From positions 40,104-56,705 of the forward strand of contig DGYJ01000115.1 of NCBI GenBank assembly GCA_002396665.1: a stretch of 16,602 nucleotides of DNA, in the 5' to 3' direction. The notes beneath the pieces are model-generated. The model was given only the letters and a program-made list of their open reading frames with translations, was not told the DNA's origin and did no database searches. The DNA comes from Bdellovibrionaceae bacterium UBA5009 (GTDB lineage Bacteria; Bdellovibrionota; Bdellovibrionia; Bdellovibrionales; Bdellovibrionaceae). Positions within the stretch are counted from its first letter, which is position 1. Every line of letters starts with the position of its first letter. The position numbers and the translations under genes are program-made. Positions 6,895 to 14,430 of the stretch are shown here, in pieces.

Positions 6895-6913
6895 ACTTTC
6901 CTTGGCCTCACAA
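6885..6913 (-). promoter_or_regulatory. Candidate sigma-70 promoter of the globin gene
   Basis: On the minus strand TTGTGA (6913-6908) and TATCAT (6890-6885) are separated by exactly 17 bases, matching the -35 and -10 consensus at 4 of 6 and 5 of 6 positions. Only 7 bases lie between the -10 box and the globin ATG at 6877, so a transcript starting here would have almost no leader. Confidence 0.4.
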
Positions 6914-6959
6914 ATATCTTTGCTGTAGGAAACAATATTGACTCGAAAAAAAGTTTGAA

Positions 6960-7670
6960 TCAAATAGGATTTGGAATAAACGCAAGTGTGGAATTTTTTT
7001 GAATATAATTATTCCAGAACTGAAACGATTTTTCGTCCACATATAAAAACTCAAATCCAGATAAAATTTGTGCATTATTCCAACGTAAGGCAGCTTCGCC
7101 AACCAAAACATCTGGGCCAATTTTAAATTCAAAATGAACTTGCGTTTCTTCTTCAACTGTCGATGAAAGGATATTTTTTAAACAAAAACCACCCAGTCCC
7201 ATTTTGAATCGATCCTTTGTCCAAGCCTCTTCTAGATCTTGCCACTGGATTTTAATTTCAAAACTTGCTGGTCCAGGCCGAGGTGTTGACCATCGCTTTT
7301 TGGGGTCTAGCAAAAGACGTTCGCAATTTTGGACTAAGGATTTTCTTTTAAACGGTTTACGAACAAGACCATTGCCCCCAAGACTAAAGATTATATTTTC
7401 CTTGTAAGCACTGTGGGCCGTCACAAACACAACAATGGGTTGACTGCCTTTTTTGCGCAGCTCCTGAAGAAATTGTACACCGTCCATCTTGGGCATCACT
7501 ATGTCACTAACCACCGCATCCACTTCGTTCGTCTTAAGAACTTCAAGTGCAGCTAGACCGTTTTCTGCCATCAAAATATTATAACCGGCCAAGTCAAAAT
7601 CAAATTCAATAATCTCGCGCAAATCAGGCTCGTCATCGACAATTAAGACTGTGGGCACTTGGTTTTTCAT
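6960..7670 (-). CDS. Response regulator: receiver domain with a PilZ-like C-terminal domain
   Basis: Residues 1-122 are a complete receiver domain: acidic pair D12/D13 in 'VLIVDDEPD', phosphoacceptor D56 in 'VVSDIVMPKMDG', conserved T84 in 'VFVTAHS' and K105 in 'GLVRKPFK'. It should be phosphorylated by a histidine kinase not encoded in this window. Residues about 135-225 form a beta-rich region that resembles a PilZ domain ('KMGLGGFCL', then 'VHFEFKIG', 'LVGEAALRW', 'LSGFEFLYVDE'). The c-di-GMP signature looks decayed: there is no clear RxxxR, and 'MGLGGF' stands where D/N-x-S-x-x-G would be. It may therefore signal by protein contact instead. It is transcribed away from the efflux operon, sharing a 122-base gap with it. 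The ribosome binding site is poorly placed (AAAGAG abuts the ATG). Confidence 0.8.
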   Translation of the reverse strand: MKNQVPTVLIVDDEPDLREIIEFDFDLAGYNILMAENGLAALEVLKTNEVDAVVSDIVMPKMDGVQFLQELRKKGSQPIVVFVTAHSAYKENIIFSLGGNGLVRKPFKRKSLVQNCERLLLDPKKRWSTPRPGPASFEIKIQWQDLEEAWTKDRFKMGLGGFCLKNILSSTVEEETQVHFEFKIGPDVLVGEAALRWNNAQILSGFEFLYVDEKSFQFWNNYIQKNSTLAFIPNPI

Positions 7671-7745
7671 CTCTTTAGTTGTCGTATGGATCTAAAAAAA
7701 AATCAATGGACCTTCATCCACATCAAAAGAATTTAACTTATTTTT

Positions 7746-7759
7746 GGCATTGAAATGCC
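7746..7759. promoter_or_regulatory. Palindrome upstream of the efflux operon (candidate operator)
   Basis: GGCATT-GA-AATGCC is a perfect 6-bp inverted repeat with a 2-base centre, 34 bases before the TolC-like ATG in the gap shared with the response regulator gene. It overlaps a TTGGCA (7744-7749) that resembles a -35 box, although no good -10 box follows at 16-18 bases. A repressor binding here could control the pump; no dedicated repressor gene is adjacent. Confidence 0.35.
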
Positions 7760-7792
7760 GATCAGAAGGTCACTTCAAAGGACAAAAATTAG

Positions 7793-9085
7793 ATGTCTTC
7801 AAAATGGACTTTTTTTATTTTCAGCTTCCACATTTTCGCAAATGTGGCTTTTGCCTCCAAGCTGACCAAACAAGAAGCCTTCGAAACCATGAAAAAAAAT
7901 AGTCCCCGATGGCAACAAACAATTCTTTTAAGTGCTGAGGCCACAGCCCAAACTTCAATGGCTGAATCCGCAAATGGCCCCCATGTTCTTTTAACTTCCC
8001 GTGAAGTTGTGGCAAAAATTAACCAACTCCAATATGGCTTTGAAAACCAAGGAACACTGAACTACATCTCGTTTGGAAATACTGGCTTCGCCGTGGCCTA
8101 TAGTCTTTACGATGCGGCTTCTAATTCTAGAATCGACTTAGCCAAAAAAAATCAAGAAATGACCGATGCCCAAAAAGAACAGTATCAATCCGATTTGACT
8201 TTTTTAATGCTAGCGCAATATCTACAAATTGCCCGGTTGAATCAAAAAATTACAAATATTGATTTAAATATTCAACGTGATGAAGAGATCGTCAAAGCCG
8301 CAGACATGAAAGTAAAGGTCGGCGCCGGTGTTCGCTTGGATCAGCTGCGAGCAAAAAATTTATTAGAATATGATCGAATTAAAAAAATTGACCTTCAAAA
8401 TCAACTTGAAAAAGCAAAAATGGAATTAGCCCAAACCATCGGACTAAATCAATTCAACTTTGATGTTGAAGGATTAAAATTTTCTGAATTTCAAAATTCA
8501 AATAAAATTGATATCGCAAATCGTAAAGATGTCAAAGCCGCCCAAAAAACAATCGAACTAGCTCTTGAAAATAAAAATATGCATGTGAATGAAAACAAAC
8601 CTAAAATTACTTTCTTCGGTGAAACCGGCCTTTCTGGGGCCCATGTGATTGGTGGTTCTTCGGCACTGACTGGAAGTCTTGGAATCCAGCTGAGCATGTC
8701 AATTTTTGATTCTGGCTTATCCAAAGCCCGGGTTTCAGATGCTGAAATTAAAATTAAAAAAGCTGAATTACAAAAAAATAGTGTCGAATCAGAAGCAGAA
8801 TCCCAAATTCAAATGGGCCTCTTGCAGTTAAAGAATGCAGATAAAGCCTATGAGCTCAGTCAAAAACAGCTAAGTGCCGCGGAAGAAGAAATGTCCATGG
8901 CGCAAAAAAGATTCCAGGCGGGTTCTTCTTCGGGACTTGAAATCGCAAATGCCCAATCCAGTTTAGCCAATGCCAGGGATCTTTATACTGATGCCCTTTT
9001 CGGTTTTGAGTTAGCCAAATTAAATTATTTTAAAAGCCTCGGAAAAGTAGACGACTATTTAAAAAATGGAACGCAAAATGAATAA
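7793..9085 (+). CDS. TolC-family outer-membrane efflux channel
   Basis: A 430-residue exported protein with signal peptide 1-21 (ending AFA|SK) and the two-repeat, helix-rich build of the outer-membrane efflux protein family (PF02321). Repeat one covers about 30-215 and includes 'GAGVRLDQLRAKNLLEYDRIKKIDL' and 'AKMELAQTIGL'; repeat two covers about 230-425 and includes 'SIFDSGLSKARVSDAEIKIKKAEL' and 'FQAGSSSGLEIANAQSSLANARDLY'. The long heptad-like helices would form the periplasmic tunnel, with the strands forming the outer-membrane pore. AAAGGA lies about 10 bases before the ATG. It opens the operon, and its end overlaps the adaptor gene start, so it is very likely the dedicated outer-membrane partner of the EmrAB-type pump that follows. 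Confidence 0.9.
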   Translation: MSSKWTFFIFSFHIFANVAFASKLTKQEAFETMKKNSPRWQQTILLSAEATAQTSMAESANGPHVLLTSREVVAKINQLQYGFENQGTLNYISFGNTGFAVAYSLYDAASNSRIDLAKKNQEMTDAQKEQYQSDLTFLMLAQYLQIARLNQKITNIDLNIQRDEEIVKAADMKVKVGAGVRLDQLRAKNLLEYDRIKKIDLQNQLEKAKMELAQTIGLNQFNFDVEGLKFSEFQNSNKIDIANRKDVKAAQKTIELALENKNMHVNENKPKITFFGETGLSGAHVIGGSSALTGSLGIQLSMSIFDSGLSKARVSDAEIKIKKAELQKNSVESEAESQIQMGLLQLKNADKAYELSQKQLSAAEEEMSMAQKRFQAGSSSGLEIANAQSSLANARDLYTDALFGFELAKLNYFKSLGKVDDYLKNGTQNE

Positions 9086-9950
9086 TAACGCCGACAATAT
9101 ATCAAAGATTGATGACTACCGGCCTACTCCATCAAAATTTAGCAAAAGACAACTCTATGGTGGTCTGTCTGCCATTCTAACAATGGCCATTTTGCTTTTG
9201 TCTTACAAGTGGTATATTTACAACGAAACACATCTTAGCACTGACAATGCCTATGTCGAAAATGATCTTTATCCGGTGAACTCTAGAATTATGGGCTATG
9301 TTCGTGCGGTCAATATTCAAGAAAATAGCAAAGTCAAAAAAGGTGATGTCTTGGCAGAATTTGACGACAAAGATTTGAATTTAGAATTGTCCTATAAAAA
9401 AGCAAAAATGGAAAAAGCCGAAATTGATTTTCATCGCGCTGAAACTTTGATTAAAACACACACCATTTCTGAAATGGAATTTGAAAATGCCAGGGCTAAT
9501 TACAATGCCCAGCACACGGATTACGATGCCACAATGCTAAAGATTGAATTTGCAAAAGTTCTTTCGCCTGCAGATGGTGTGATTGCCAAAAAAAATATTC
9601 AAATCGGGCAATTTGTTCAGCCCGGTCAGAGTCTTTTTGTTGTTGTGCCAACGACCAATGCTTGGGTGAAAGCCAATTACAAAGAAACTCAGGTTGGTAA
9701 AATCAAACCCGGGATGAAAGCAGAAATTATTGCAGATGCCCTGCCAGGCCATAAATTCACAGGGGTTGTCGAAAGTATTTCACCTTCTAGTGGATCAAAG
9801 CTAAGCCTGCTGCCGCCCGAAAATGCTACGGGTAATTTTACCAAAATTGTGCAAAGATTTCCGGTCATCATTCGACTAGATGGAAAAAGTGATGATTACC
9901 TTCGCACTGGAATGTCAGTGAACTCGACCATTTTGATCGAGGAAAAATGA
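9078..9950 (+). CDS. emrA: EmrA/HlyD-family membrane fusion (adaptor) protein
   Basis: A periplasmic adaptor that joins an inner-membrane transporter to the TolC-like channel. One N-terminal membrane segment (about residues 26-46 of 290) is followed by 'HLSTDNAYVENDLYPVNSRI', the typical EmrA entry into the lipoyl half-motif. Next come a short alpha-hairpin (about 95-160), the second lipoyl half ('LSPADGVIAKKNIQIGQFVQPGQSL') and a beta-barrel. The signature 'ATGNFTKIVQRFPV' near the C-terminus is characteristic of EmrA. At 290 residues it is about 100 shorter than E. coli EmrA, mainly in the hairpin. I chose the ATG at 9078, with TGGA 7 bases before it; an in-frame ATG at 9066 has no binding site. 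The start lies inside the TolC gene end, and the stop overlaps the transporter start by ATGA, so all three are probably translationally coupled. Confidence 0.88.
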   Translation: MNNNADNISKIDDYRPTPSKFSKRQLYGGLSAILTMAILLLSYKWYIYNETHLSTDNAYVENDLYPVNSRIMGYVRAVNIQENSKVKKGDVLAEFDDKDLNLELSYKKAKMEKAEIDFHRAETLIKTHTISEMEFENARANYNAQHTDYDATMLKIEFAKVLSPADGVIAKKNIQIGQFVQPGQSLFVVVPTTNAWVKANYKETQVGKIKPGMKAEIIADALPGHKFTGVVESISPSSGSKLSLLPPENATGNFTKIVQRFPVIIRLDGKSDDYLRTGMSVNSTILIEEK

Positions 9951-11557
9951 GTCTTAAACAAAAGATCATTGATTCAGCCAAAGCCAAACCTGGTCCCGAA
10001 GTTGAAGTCAACTGGGAGATGGGCGCCCACGAGTGGGCCGCAGTTCTTGGCGCAGCCCTTGGCGCGTTCATGGCTGTATTAGATATTCAAATTACCAATG
10101 CTTCTATGCGCGAAATTCAAGGATCTTTAGGACTTGATCTGTCTGAGGGCGGTTGGATTTCAACAGCCTATCTGATCGCAGAAGTTATTGTGATTCCGTT
10201 GTCGACATTTTTATCAACAGTATTTGGGCTTCGTCGTTACTTGCTTGCAAACATTGCGTTCTTTATTTTTTCATCCTGTCTTTGCGGAATGGCCTACAAC
10301 TTACAAAGTATGATTTTGTTTCGTGTCTTTCAAGGCATCGCAGGTGGTGCGCTCATTCCCCTGGCCTTTCAGATCATGTTGATCTATATGCCATTGCAAA
10401 AAAGAACATTGGGCCTTGCAATTTTTGGAATGACAGCGACTCTGGCGCCAACACTTGGTCCGGCCCTTGGCGGATGGCTGACAGAAACCTACGGGTGGCG
10501 TTCCATATTTTGGATTAACTTTTTACCTGGCATATTAATGTTTGCCGCCCTGACCTATGGGCTACCGCAATCACGAATCAATTTAAGTAAGCTCAAAAGA
10601 TTAGATGTTCTTGGAGCCATCTTGCTCATTCTTGGCCTTGGAACTTTAACTTATATTCTTGAAGAAGGGGCCCGTGTTGACTGGTTCGAAGATGCACATT
10701 TGAAAATCGCAACATTGATTTGTATATTTACTTTGCCAATGTTTATTCTTTCACAATTTTTATCGAAGAATCCATTATTAAATCCAAAGCTTCTAAAAGA
10801 TAAAAACTTTTCATTTTCAGTCATCGTGACAACAATTACTGCAGTCGCCCTGTATGGTGGTGTGTATTCTTTGTCGATCTATCTAAGTCAAATTCAAAAT
10901 TATAATTCAATTCAGATCGGTGAAGTGATGATGTGGATTGGTATCCCACAACTTTTAGTGATGCCGATGATGCCTATGCTTATTCAAAAAATAGACTCAA
11001 GGGTTCTTGTCATGGTTGGCCTGCTTTTTTTTGCATTTAGTAATCTGATGAACAGTGGTTTGAATATTGACTACAGCGGTGAACATTTTCGCTGGTCTTT
11101 GATTTTTAGAGCCATCGGGCAGCCTTTATTTATGATTCCATTAAGTTCCATTGGCATGGCAAAAATTCTGCCCTCAGAATCAGGAAGTGCGGCATCGATT
11201 TACAATGTGATGAGAAATATTGGGGGATCGATAGGGATTGCTCTGAGTGGCACATTTTTAATTTCACGCACTGGTGAAAAATTCAATGAGCTTTCGCAAA
11301 ATTTATCCCTGTCCAACCCTGCAGCTACCGAAAGACTTGTTGGAATTCAGCGCTATTTTATGCAACAAGGCTTTGATTCAGAAAAAGCGAAACTACAGGC
11401 CTTACAATTGCTTAAGAACTTGGCCCAACGGGAATCTGTGATCTATTCTTTTTCAGAAATCTTTTATTTGTTCTTTGTGGGCTTGCTTGTTTGCTTTGTT
11501 TTGATATTCTTTATGAGCAAAAGCAAATCCAGTGGCAATCCTATGATAGACCACTAG
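9947..11557 (+). CDS. emrB: EmrB-type DHA2 family MFS drug exporter (14 TM)
   Basis: A 536-residue, strongly hydrophobic protein with about 14 membrane segments, the size and topology of the DHA2 (EmrB/QacA) drug:proton antiporters. Helix 1 has 'AVLDIQITNASMREIQGSL', where the Asp is the usual TM1 acidic residue of the family. 'RVFQGIAGGALIPLAF' fits TM4. Antiporter motif C is clear in 'LAPTLGPALGGWLTETYGWRSIFWIN' (about residues 164-191). It would drive export of hydrophobic compounds using the proton gradient, feeding the adaptor and TolC-like channel. The ATG overlaps the adaptor stop (ATGA), keeping the subunits stoichiometric. The substrate cannot be predicted; the E. coli counterpart handles uncouplers and hydrophobic antibiotics. 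A soluble 40-residue tail region precedes the last helix. Confidence 0.92.
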   Translation: MSLKQKIIDSAKAKPGPEVEVNWEMGAHEWAAVLGAALGAFMAVLDIQITNASMREIQGSLGLDLSEGGWISTAYLIAEVIVIPLSTFLSTVFGLRRYLLANIAFFIFSSCLCGMAYNLQSMILFRVFQGIAGGALIPLAFQIMLIYMPLQKRTLGLAIFGMTATLAPTLGPALGGWLTETYGWRSIFWINFLPGILMFAALTYGLPQSRINLSKLKRLDVLGAILLILGLGTLTYILEEGARVDWFEDAHLKIATLICIFTLPMFILSQFLSKNPLLNPKLLKDKNFSFSVIVTTITAVALYGGVYSLSIYLSQIQNYNSIQIGEVMMWIGIPQLLVMPMMPMLIQKIDSRVLVMVGLLFFAFSNLMNSGLNIDYSGEHFRWSLIFRAIGQPLFMIPLSSIGMAKILPSESGSAASIYNVMRNIGGSIGIALSGTFLISRTGEKFNELSQNLSLSNPAATERLVGIQRYFMQQGFDSEKAKLQALQLLKNLAQRESVIYSFSEIFYLFFVGLLVCFVLIFFMSKSKSSGNPMIDH

Positions 11558-11567
11558 CCAGGCGGAA

Positions 11568-12644
11568 ATGAATAGTATTCAAAAATGGATTTTGGACTCT
11601 ATCAAAAAAAATAATTCACAAATTCTGAAAAGCAACGATCTTTCTTTGCCGCCCAAAGCAAATCCAGAAGAGCTGGCCCAACTTTATACATTTTCAGCCC
11701 TGATCGCCACCTGCATGGATTTTTTAATTCAGCAGCATTGGATCCAAATACAAAGCTTTCCCCTTCAAAAGATCCAATTCAAAAATTTTCTGTCAGCGTA
11801 TTTCGAAAATGAATTGCGACCAATTTTTTTTATGAAAGAAAGTCTTCTAGAATTGCAATTAGTCGACATTCAACCGATCTTGAAGCTCTGCCAAATGATG
11901 GCTGAACTTTCTATCACCCAAATGAAATGTGAGAATTTTATATTCAAAAAAGAGTTTTCAATTTCTGTTCTAAAGAAAATATCTGATTTTTTTGAGCACG
12001 AAAACCAAATGCTAATTGAAAAAAATAAAATAAACCTACCGCTTGAAATTTCCCTCTATCGCACCTTTGATGCACTGGATGCGGCTTTTGACTTGGATTA
12101 CAAACAAGATATTGGAATGAAGGTCGATTTGCTGGGAACCGAAAGACTGTATGAAGGTGCTGGGATAGGTGTTCAATCTGGGTATTCGACGGTTCTTACA
12201 GCGCTGAGGTACTTGAACCCTTCAAAAAATTCAAGATTTATTGACTTGGGTTCAGGCTATGGACGAGTTGGATTTGTGGTTGGTCTTTTACGCCCTGACA
12301 TTGACTTCATTGGCTACGAGTACGTCCCCCATCGCATTGATGTTTCAAACAAAACTTCGAAAAATTTTGAATTGCAGGACCATGTCCATTTTCATACTCA
12401 AGACCTATCGCAAATTGATTTTAAAATTCCCGAGGCTGAAATTTATTATCTTTATGACCCCTTCAGCAAAGAAACCTACCAGCATGTCCTTTCACAACTT
12501 GTCGAGATCAGCCACAGAAAAAATATCTCCATCGTAACGAAAGGGAATGCTCGCGGCTGGCTGCTTGAAATTTCTGCCAATGAAAAGTGGCCTGCACCAC
12601 TCGAGTTTGACAATAGCAATCTTTGTCTTTTTCGATCAGCTTAA
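11568..12644 (+). CDS. Putative class I SAM-dependent methyltransferase with unknown N-terminal domain
   Basis: A 358-residue protein whose C-terminal half (about 190-358) has a Rossmann methyltransferase look. Motif I is 'FIDLGSGYGR' (224-233), the acidic residue after strand 2 is E251 in 'FIGYEYVPHRI', 'FHTQDLSQIDF' (275-285) marks the strand-3 region, and 'IYYLYDPFS' (292-300) sits at the catalytic position. Spacing resembles DOT1-like or small-molecule methyltransferases, but I cannot name the substrate. Residues 1-185 are helical, Leu/Gln/Phe-rich and unrecognised. No signal peptide or membrane segment, so cytoplasmic. The ATG follows the transporter stop by 10 bases with AGG 5 bases ahead, making it the fourth gene of the efflux operon. 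It could modify a pump substrate or simply share the promoter. Its last 9 bases overlap the end of the convergent YheU gene. Confidence 0.65.
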   Translation: MNSIQKWILDSIKKNNSQILKSNDLSLPPKANPEELAQLYTFSALIATCMDFLIQQHWIQIQSFPLQKIQFKNFLSAYFENELRPIFFMKESLLELQLVDIQPILKLCQMMAELSITQMKCENFIFKKEFSISVLKKISDFFEHENQMLIEKNKINLPLEISLYRTFDALDAAFDLDYKQDIGMKVDLLGTERLYEGAGIGVQSGYSTVLTALRYLNPSKNSRFIDLGSGYGRVGFVVGLLRPDIDFIGYEYVPHRIDVSNKTSKNFELQDHVHFHTQDLSQIDFKIPEAEIYYLYDPFSKETYQHVLSQLVEISHRKNISIVTKGNARGWLLEISANEKWPAPLEFDNSNLCLFRSA

Positions 12645-12902
12645 TTTCTGAATAATTTTTTTATAATCATTCAAGGTTAAAAGACTAACGGTCTCTGTGG
12701 ATTGGTCGAAAATAATTTTAAGTTCGCCGCGATCAATTTGCCGACGAATTTGTTCGGCTTTTTTATCATAACTGACCTCGTTCAGACCATAATCAGTGCC
12801 TTCGCGCAAAATAAAATTTTCGATGATGCCATGAAGGGCCTCAGCTGATATATGCTCGGGCATGATTTCGATTGGGATTTCTTGGTTTTTAGTCTGACTC
12901 AT
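12636..12902 (-). CDS. yheU: YheU/UPF0270 family protein
   Basis: A small cytoplasmic protein of 88 residues with the conserved core of UPF0270 (PF06794): 'EIMPEHISAEALHGIIENFILREGTDYG' followed by 'EQIRRQIDRGELKIIFDQSTETVSLL', matching E. coli YheU almost position for position in its invariant 'VLREGTDYG' part. The biochemical role of the family is unknown. I chose the ATG at 12902, which leaves a short 13-residue lead before the family core; a longer frame opens at a TTG (12941) but adds a basic stretch not typical of the family and has no better binding site. It is divergent from hflX with an 82-base gap and overlaps the 3' end of the methyltransferase gene by 9 bases on the opposite strand. 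Confidence 0.85.
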   Translation of the reverse strand: MSQTKNQEIPIEIMPEHISAEALHGIIENFILREGTDYGLNEVSYDKKAEQIRRQIDRGELKIIFDQSTETVSLLTLNDYKKIIQKLS

Positions 12903-12984
12903 AGAGGGCCTGATCTTACGAAAAGATTTGCCTCTAGGCAATGGAATGCAGAAAATAAAGAATCTGCGATTGGATGTTTAAGGT

Positions 12985-14430
12985 ATGGAAGAAAAAGTTA
13001 AAAATGCGGTTTTAGTTGGAATTCAATTACCTAAAGTGTCCACCGAAGAGGTTGAAGGATCGCTGCAAGAGCTTACCCGTCTTGTGACGACTTTGGGATA
13101 TAATGTTGTAGGACAGGTCACTCAAAGAAGAAACTCTGATCGCGCTGCTTCTGTTTTAGGCGAAGGAAAGCTAAAGGAACTTGCACTGTGGACTGGCGGG
13201 ACCGGAAAAATCGCTGCCATGGTCGAACACAAATTGACCAAAGCCGCCATGAAATGGAAGGGCCCAAAAGCAGACGATGAAGACGACGATAGTTCTGGCG
13301 AAGAATTCGAAAGTGACAATGAAACTACCGAGACTGAGTTCCAGGACTCAAACTCTACAGCATCAAATAATTTTGGCTTATCCAATGAGCAAGTGGGATC
13401 AGCTCAAATTATTATCGTCGACACTGATTTATCACCATCGCAACTTCGAAATTTAGAAAGTGCCTCTGGAGTCACCGTTTTGGATCGCACCGGTGTGATT
13501 ATTGAAATTTTCAGTCGTCATGCCAGAACAAAAGCAGCAAGACTACAAGTTGAAATCGCAAGATTGACCTATGTGGCACCACGACTTCGCGAAACCGGCG
13601 GAGGCGAAGATCGACAAGGCGGCGGTGTCGGGGGTAAAGGTGCTGGCGAAAGTAGTCTTGAACTTGATAAACGAAAAATTCGTGACCGTATCAAAGAATT
13701 AAAAACAGAATTGGCCTCCATAGGAAATGAACACGAAGTGCGGCGGGCGCGACGCGAACAAGAATTAAGTGTGGCCTTGGTTGGCTATACGAATGCAGGA
13801 AAATCTTCATTGATGCGGGCCATGACTGGGAGCGAAGTTCTTGTGGCTGATAAACTTTTTGCCACCTTGGATACAACTATTCGTCCCATTTACCCAGAAA
13901 CACGACCAAAGGTTTTACTTTCTGATACAGTGGGCTTTATCAAAAAACTTCCCCATGATCTTGTGGCCTCATTTAAATCAACTCTTGATGAAGCTTTGCA
14001 TGCCTCGCTTTTACTTTTTGTTGTGGATTCTTCGGATCCTTCTTTTCGCTCTCAACTGGAAGTCACAAGAAGTGTTTTAAGCGAGGTTGGTGCAACAGAA
14101 ACCCCAAGTCTTTTAGTCCTCAATAAAAAAGATCGCTTAAGCGATGATCAAATTTCTGAACTTATCAAAGAATATCCCGAAGCTGTAATGATTTCGACAA
14201 GAAGCAAAGACGACTTAAAAATGCTCAGGGACAAAATCATGTCATATTTTGAAAGTCATATGATCGACGAAGAAATCTTTGTGCCCTATACAGCCCAAGG
14301 AGTTGTTGGTGAAATCCGCGCCAAAATGCGAGTCCTTAGTGAAAGCTACAACGAGCATGGAGTGCTTTACAAAGTCAGAAGTTCTGAAGAAAATTTAGCA
14401 CAGATTAAGAAAAAAATTCTTAATCCCTAG
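12985..14430 (+). CDS. hflX: Ribosome-associated GTPase HflX with acidic insertion
   Basis: A 481-residue HflX GTPase, which rescues or splits stalled 70S ribosomes, mainly under stress. The N-terminal domain has 'GEGKLKEL' (59-66), then 'DTDLSPSQLRNLE' (146-158), 'VLDRTGVIIEIFSRHARTKAARLQVE' and the glycine-rich 'GGGVGGKGAGESSLELDKRKIRDRI'. The G domain has G1 GYTNAGKS (267-274), the G2-region ATLDTTIR, G3 DTVG (314-317), G4 NKKD (380-383) and G5-like ISTRS (403-407). A C-terminal domain follows from about 428. Unusual is an insertion of some 50-60 residues between about 75 and 136, with a run rich in Asp, Glu, Ser and Thr (ADDEDDDSSGEEFESDNE), absent from E. coli HflX. A weak promoter match (TTGCCT-17-GAAAAT) lies upstream. 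AAGG is only one base before the ATG, so initiation may be inefficient. The end overlaps the convergent SOUL gene by 11 bases. Confidence 0.95.
   Translation: MEEKVKNAVLVGIQLPKVSTEEVEGSLQELTRLVTTLGYNVVGQVTQRRNSDRAASVLGEGKLKELALWTGGTGKIAAMVEHKLTKAAMKWKGPKADDEDDDSSGEEFESDNETTETEFQDSNSTASNNFGLSNEQVGSAQIIIVDTDLSPSQLRNLESASGVTVLDRTGVIIEIFSRHARTKAARLQVEIARLTYVAPRLRETGGGEDRQGGGVGGKGAGESSLELDKRKIRDRIKELKTELASIGNEHEVRRARREQELSVALVGYTNAGKSSLMRAMTGSEVLVADKLFATLDTTIRPIYPETRPKVLLSDTVGFIKKLPHDLVASFKSTLDEALHASLLLFVVDSSDPSFRSQLEVTRSVLSEVGATETPSLLVLNKKDRLSDDQISELIKEYPEAVMISTRSKDDLKMLRDKIMSYFESHMIDEEIFVPYTAQGVVGEIRAKMRVLSESYNEHGVLYKVRSSEENLAQIKKKILNP

Noticed and set aside
6908..7156. 82-codon minus-strand frame across the end of the response regulator gene
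   Set aside because: A shadow frame of the PilZ-like region, with no ribosome binding site or recognisable domain.
7744..7760. Sigma-54 promoter: TTGGCATTGAAATGCCG before the TolC-like gene resembles the -24/-12 pattern
   Set aside because: The GG and GC elements are one base too close for sigma-54, and the match is fully explained by the palindrome.
12903..12941. N-terminal extension of YheU from a TTG start
   Set aside because: It would add 13 basic residues absent from the family, in the divergent promoter gap, while an ATG at 12902 gives the usual length.
12952..12971. GCAGA ... TCTGC hairpin in front of hflX
   Set aside because: Only 5 bp with a 10-base loop and no supporting signals; within chance expectation.
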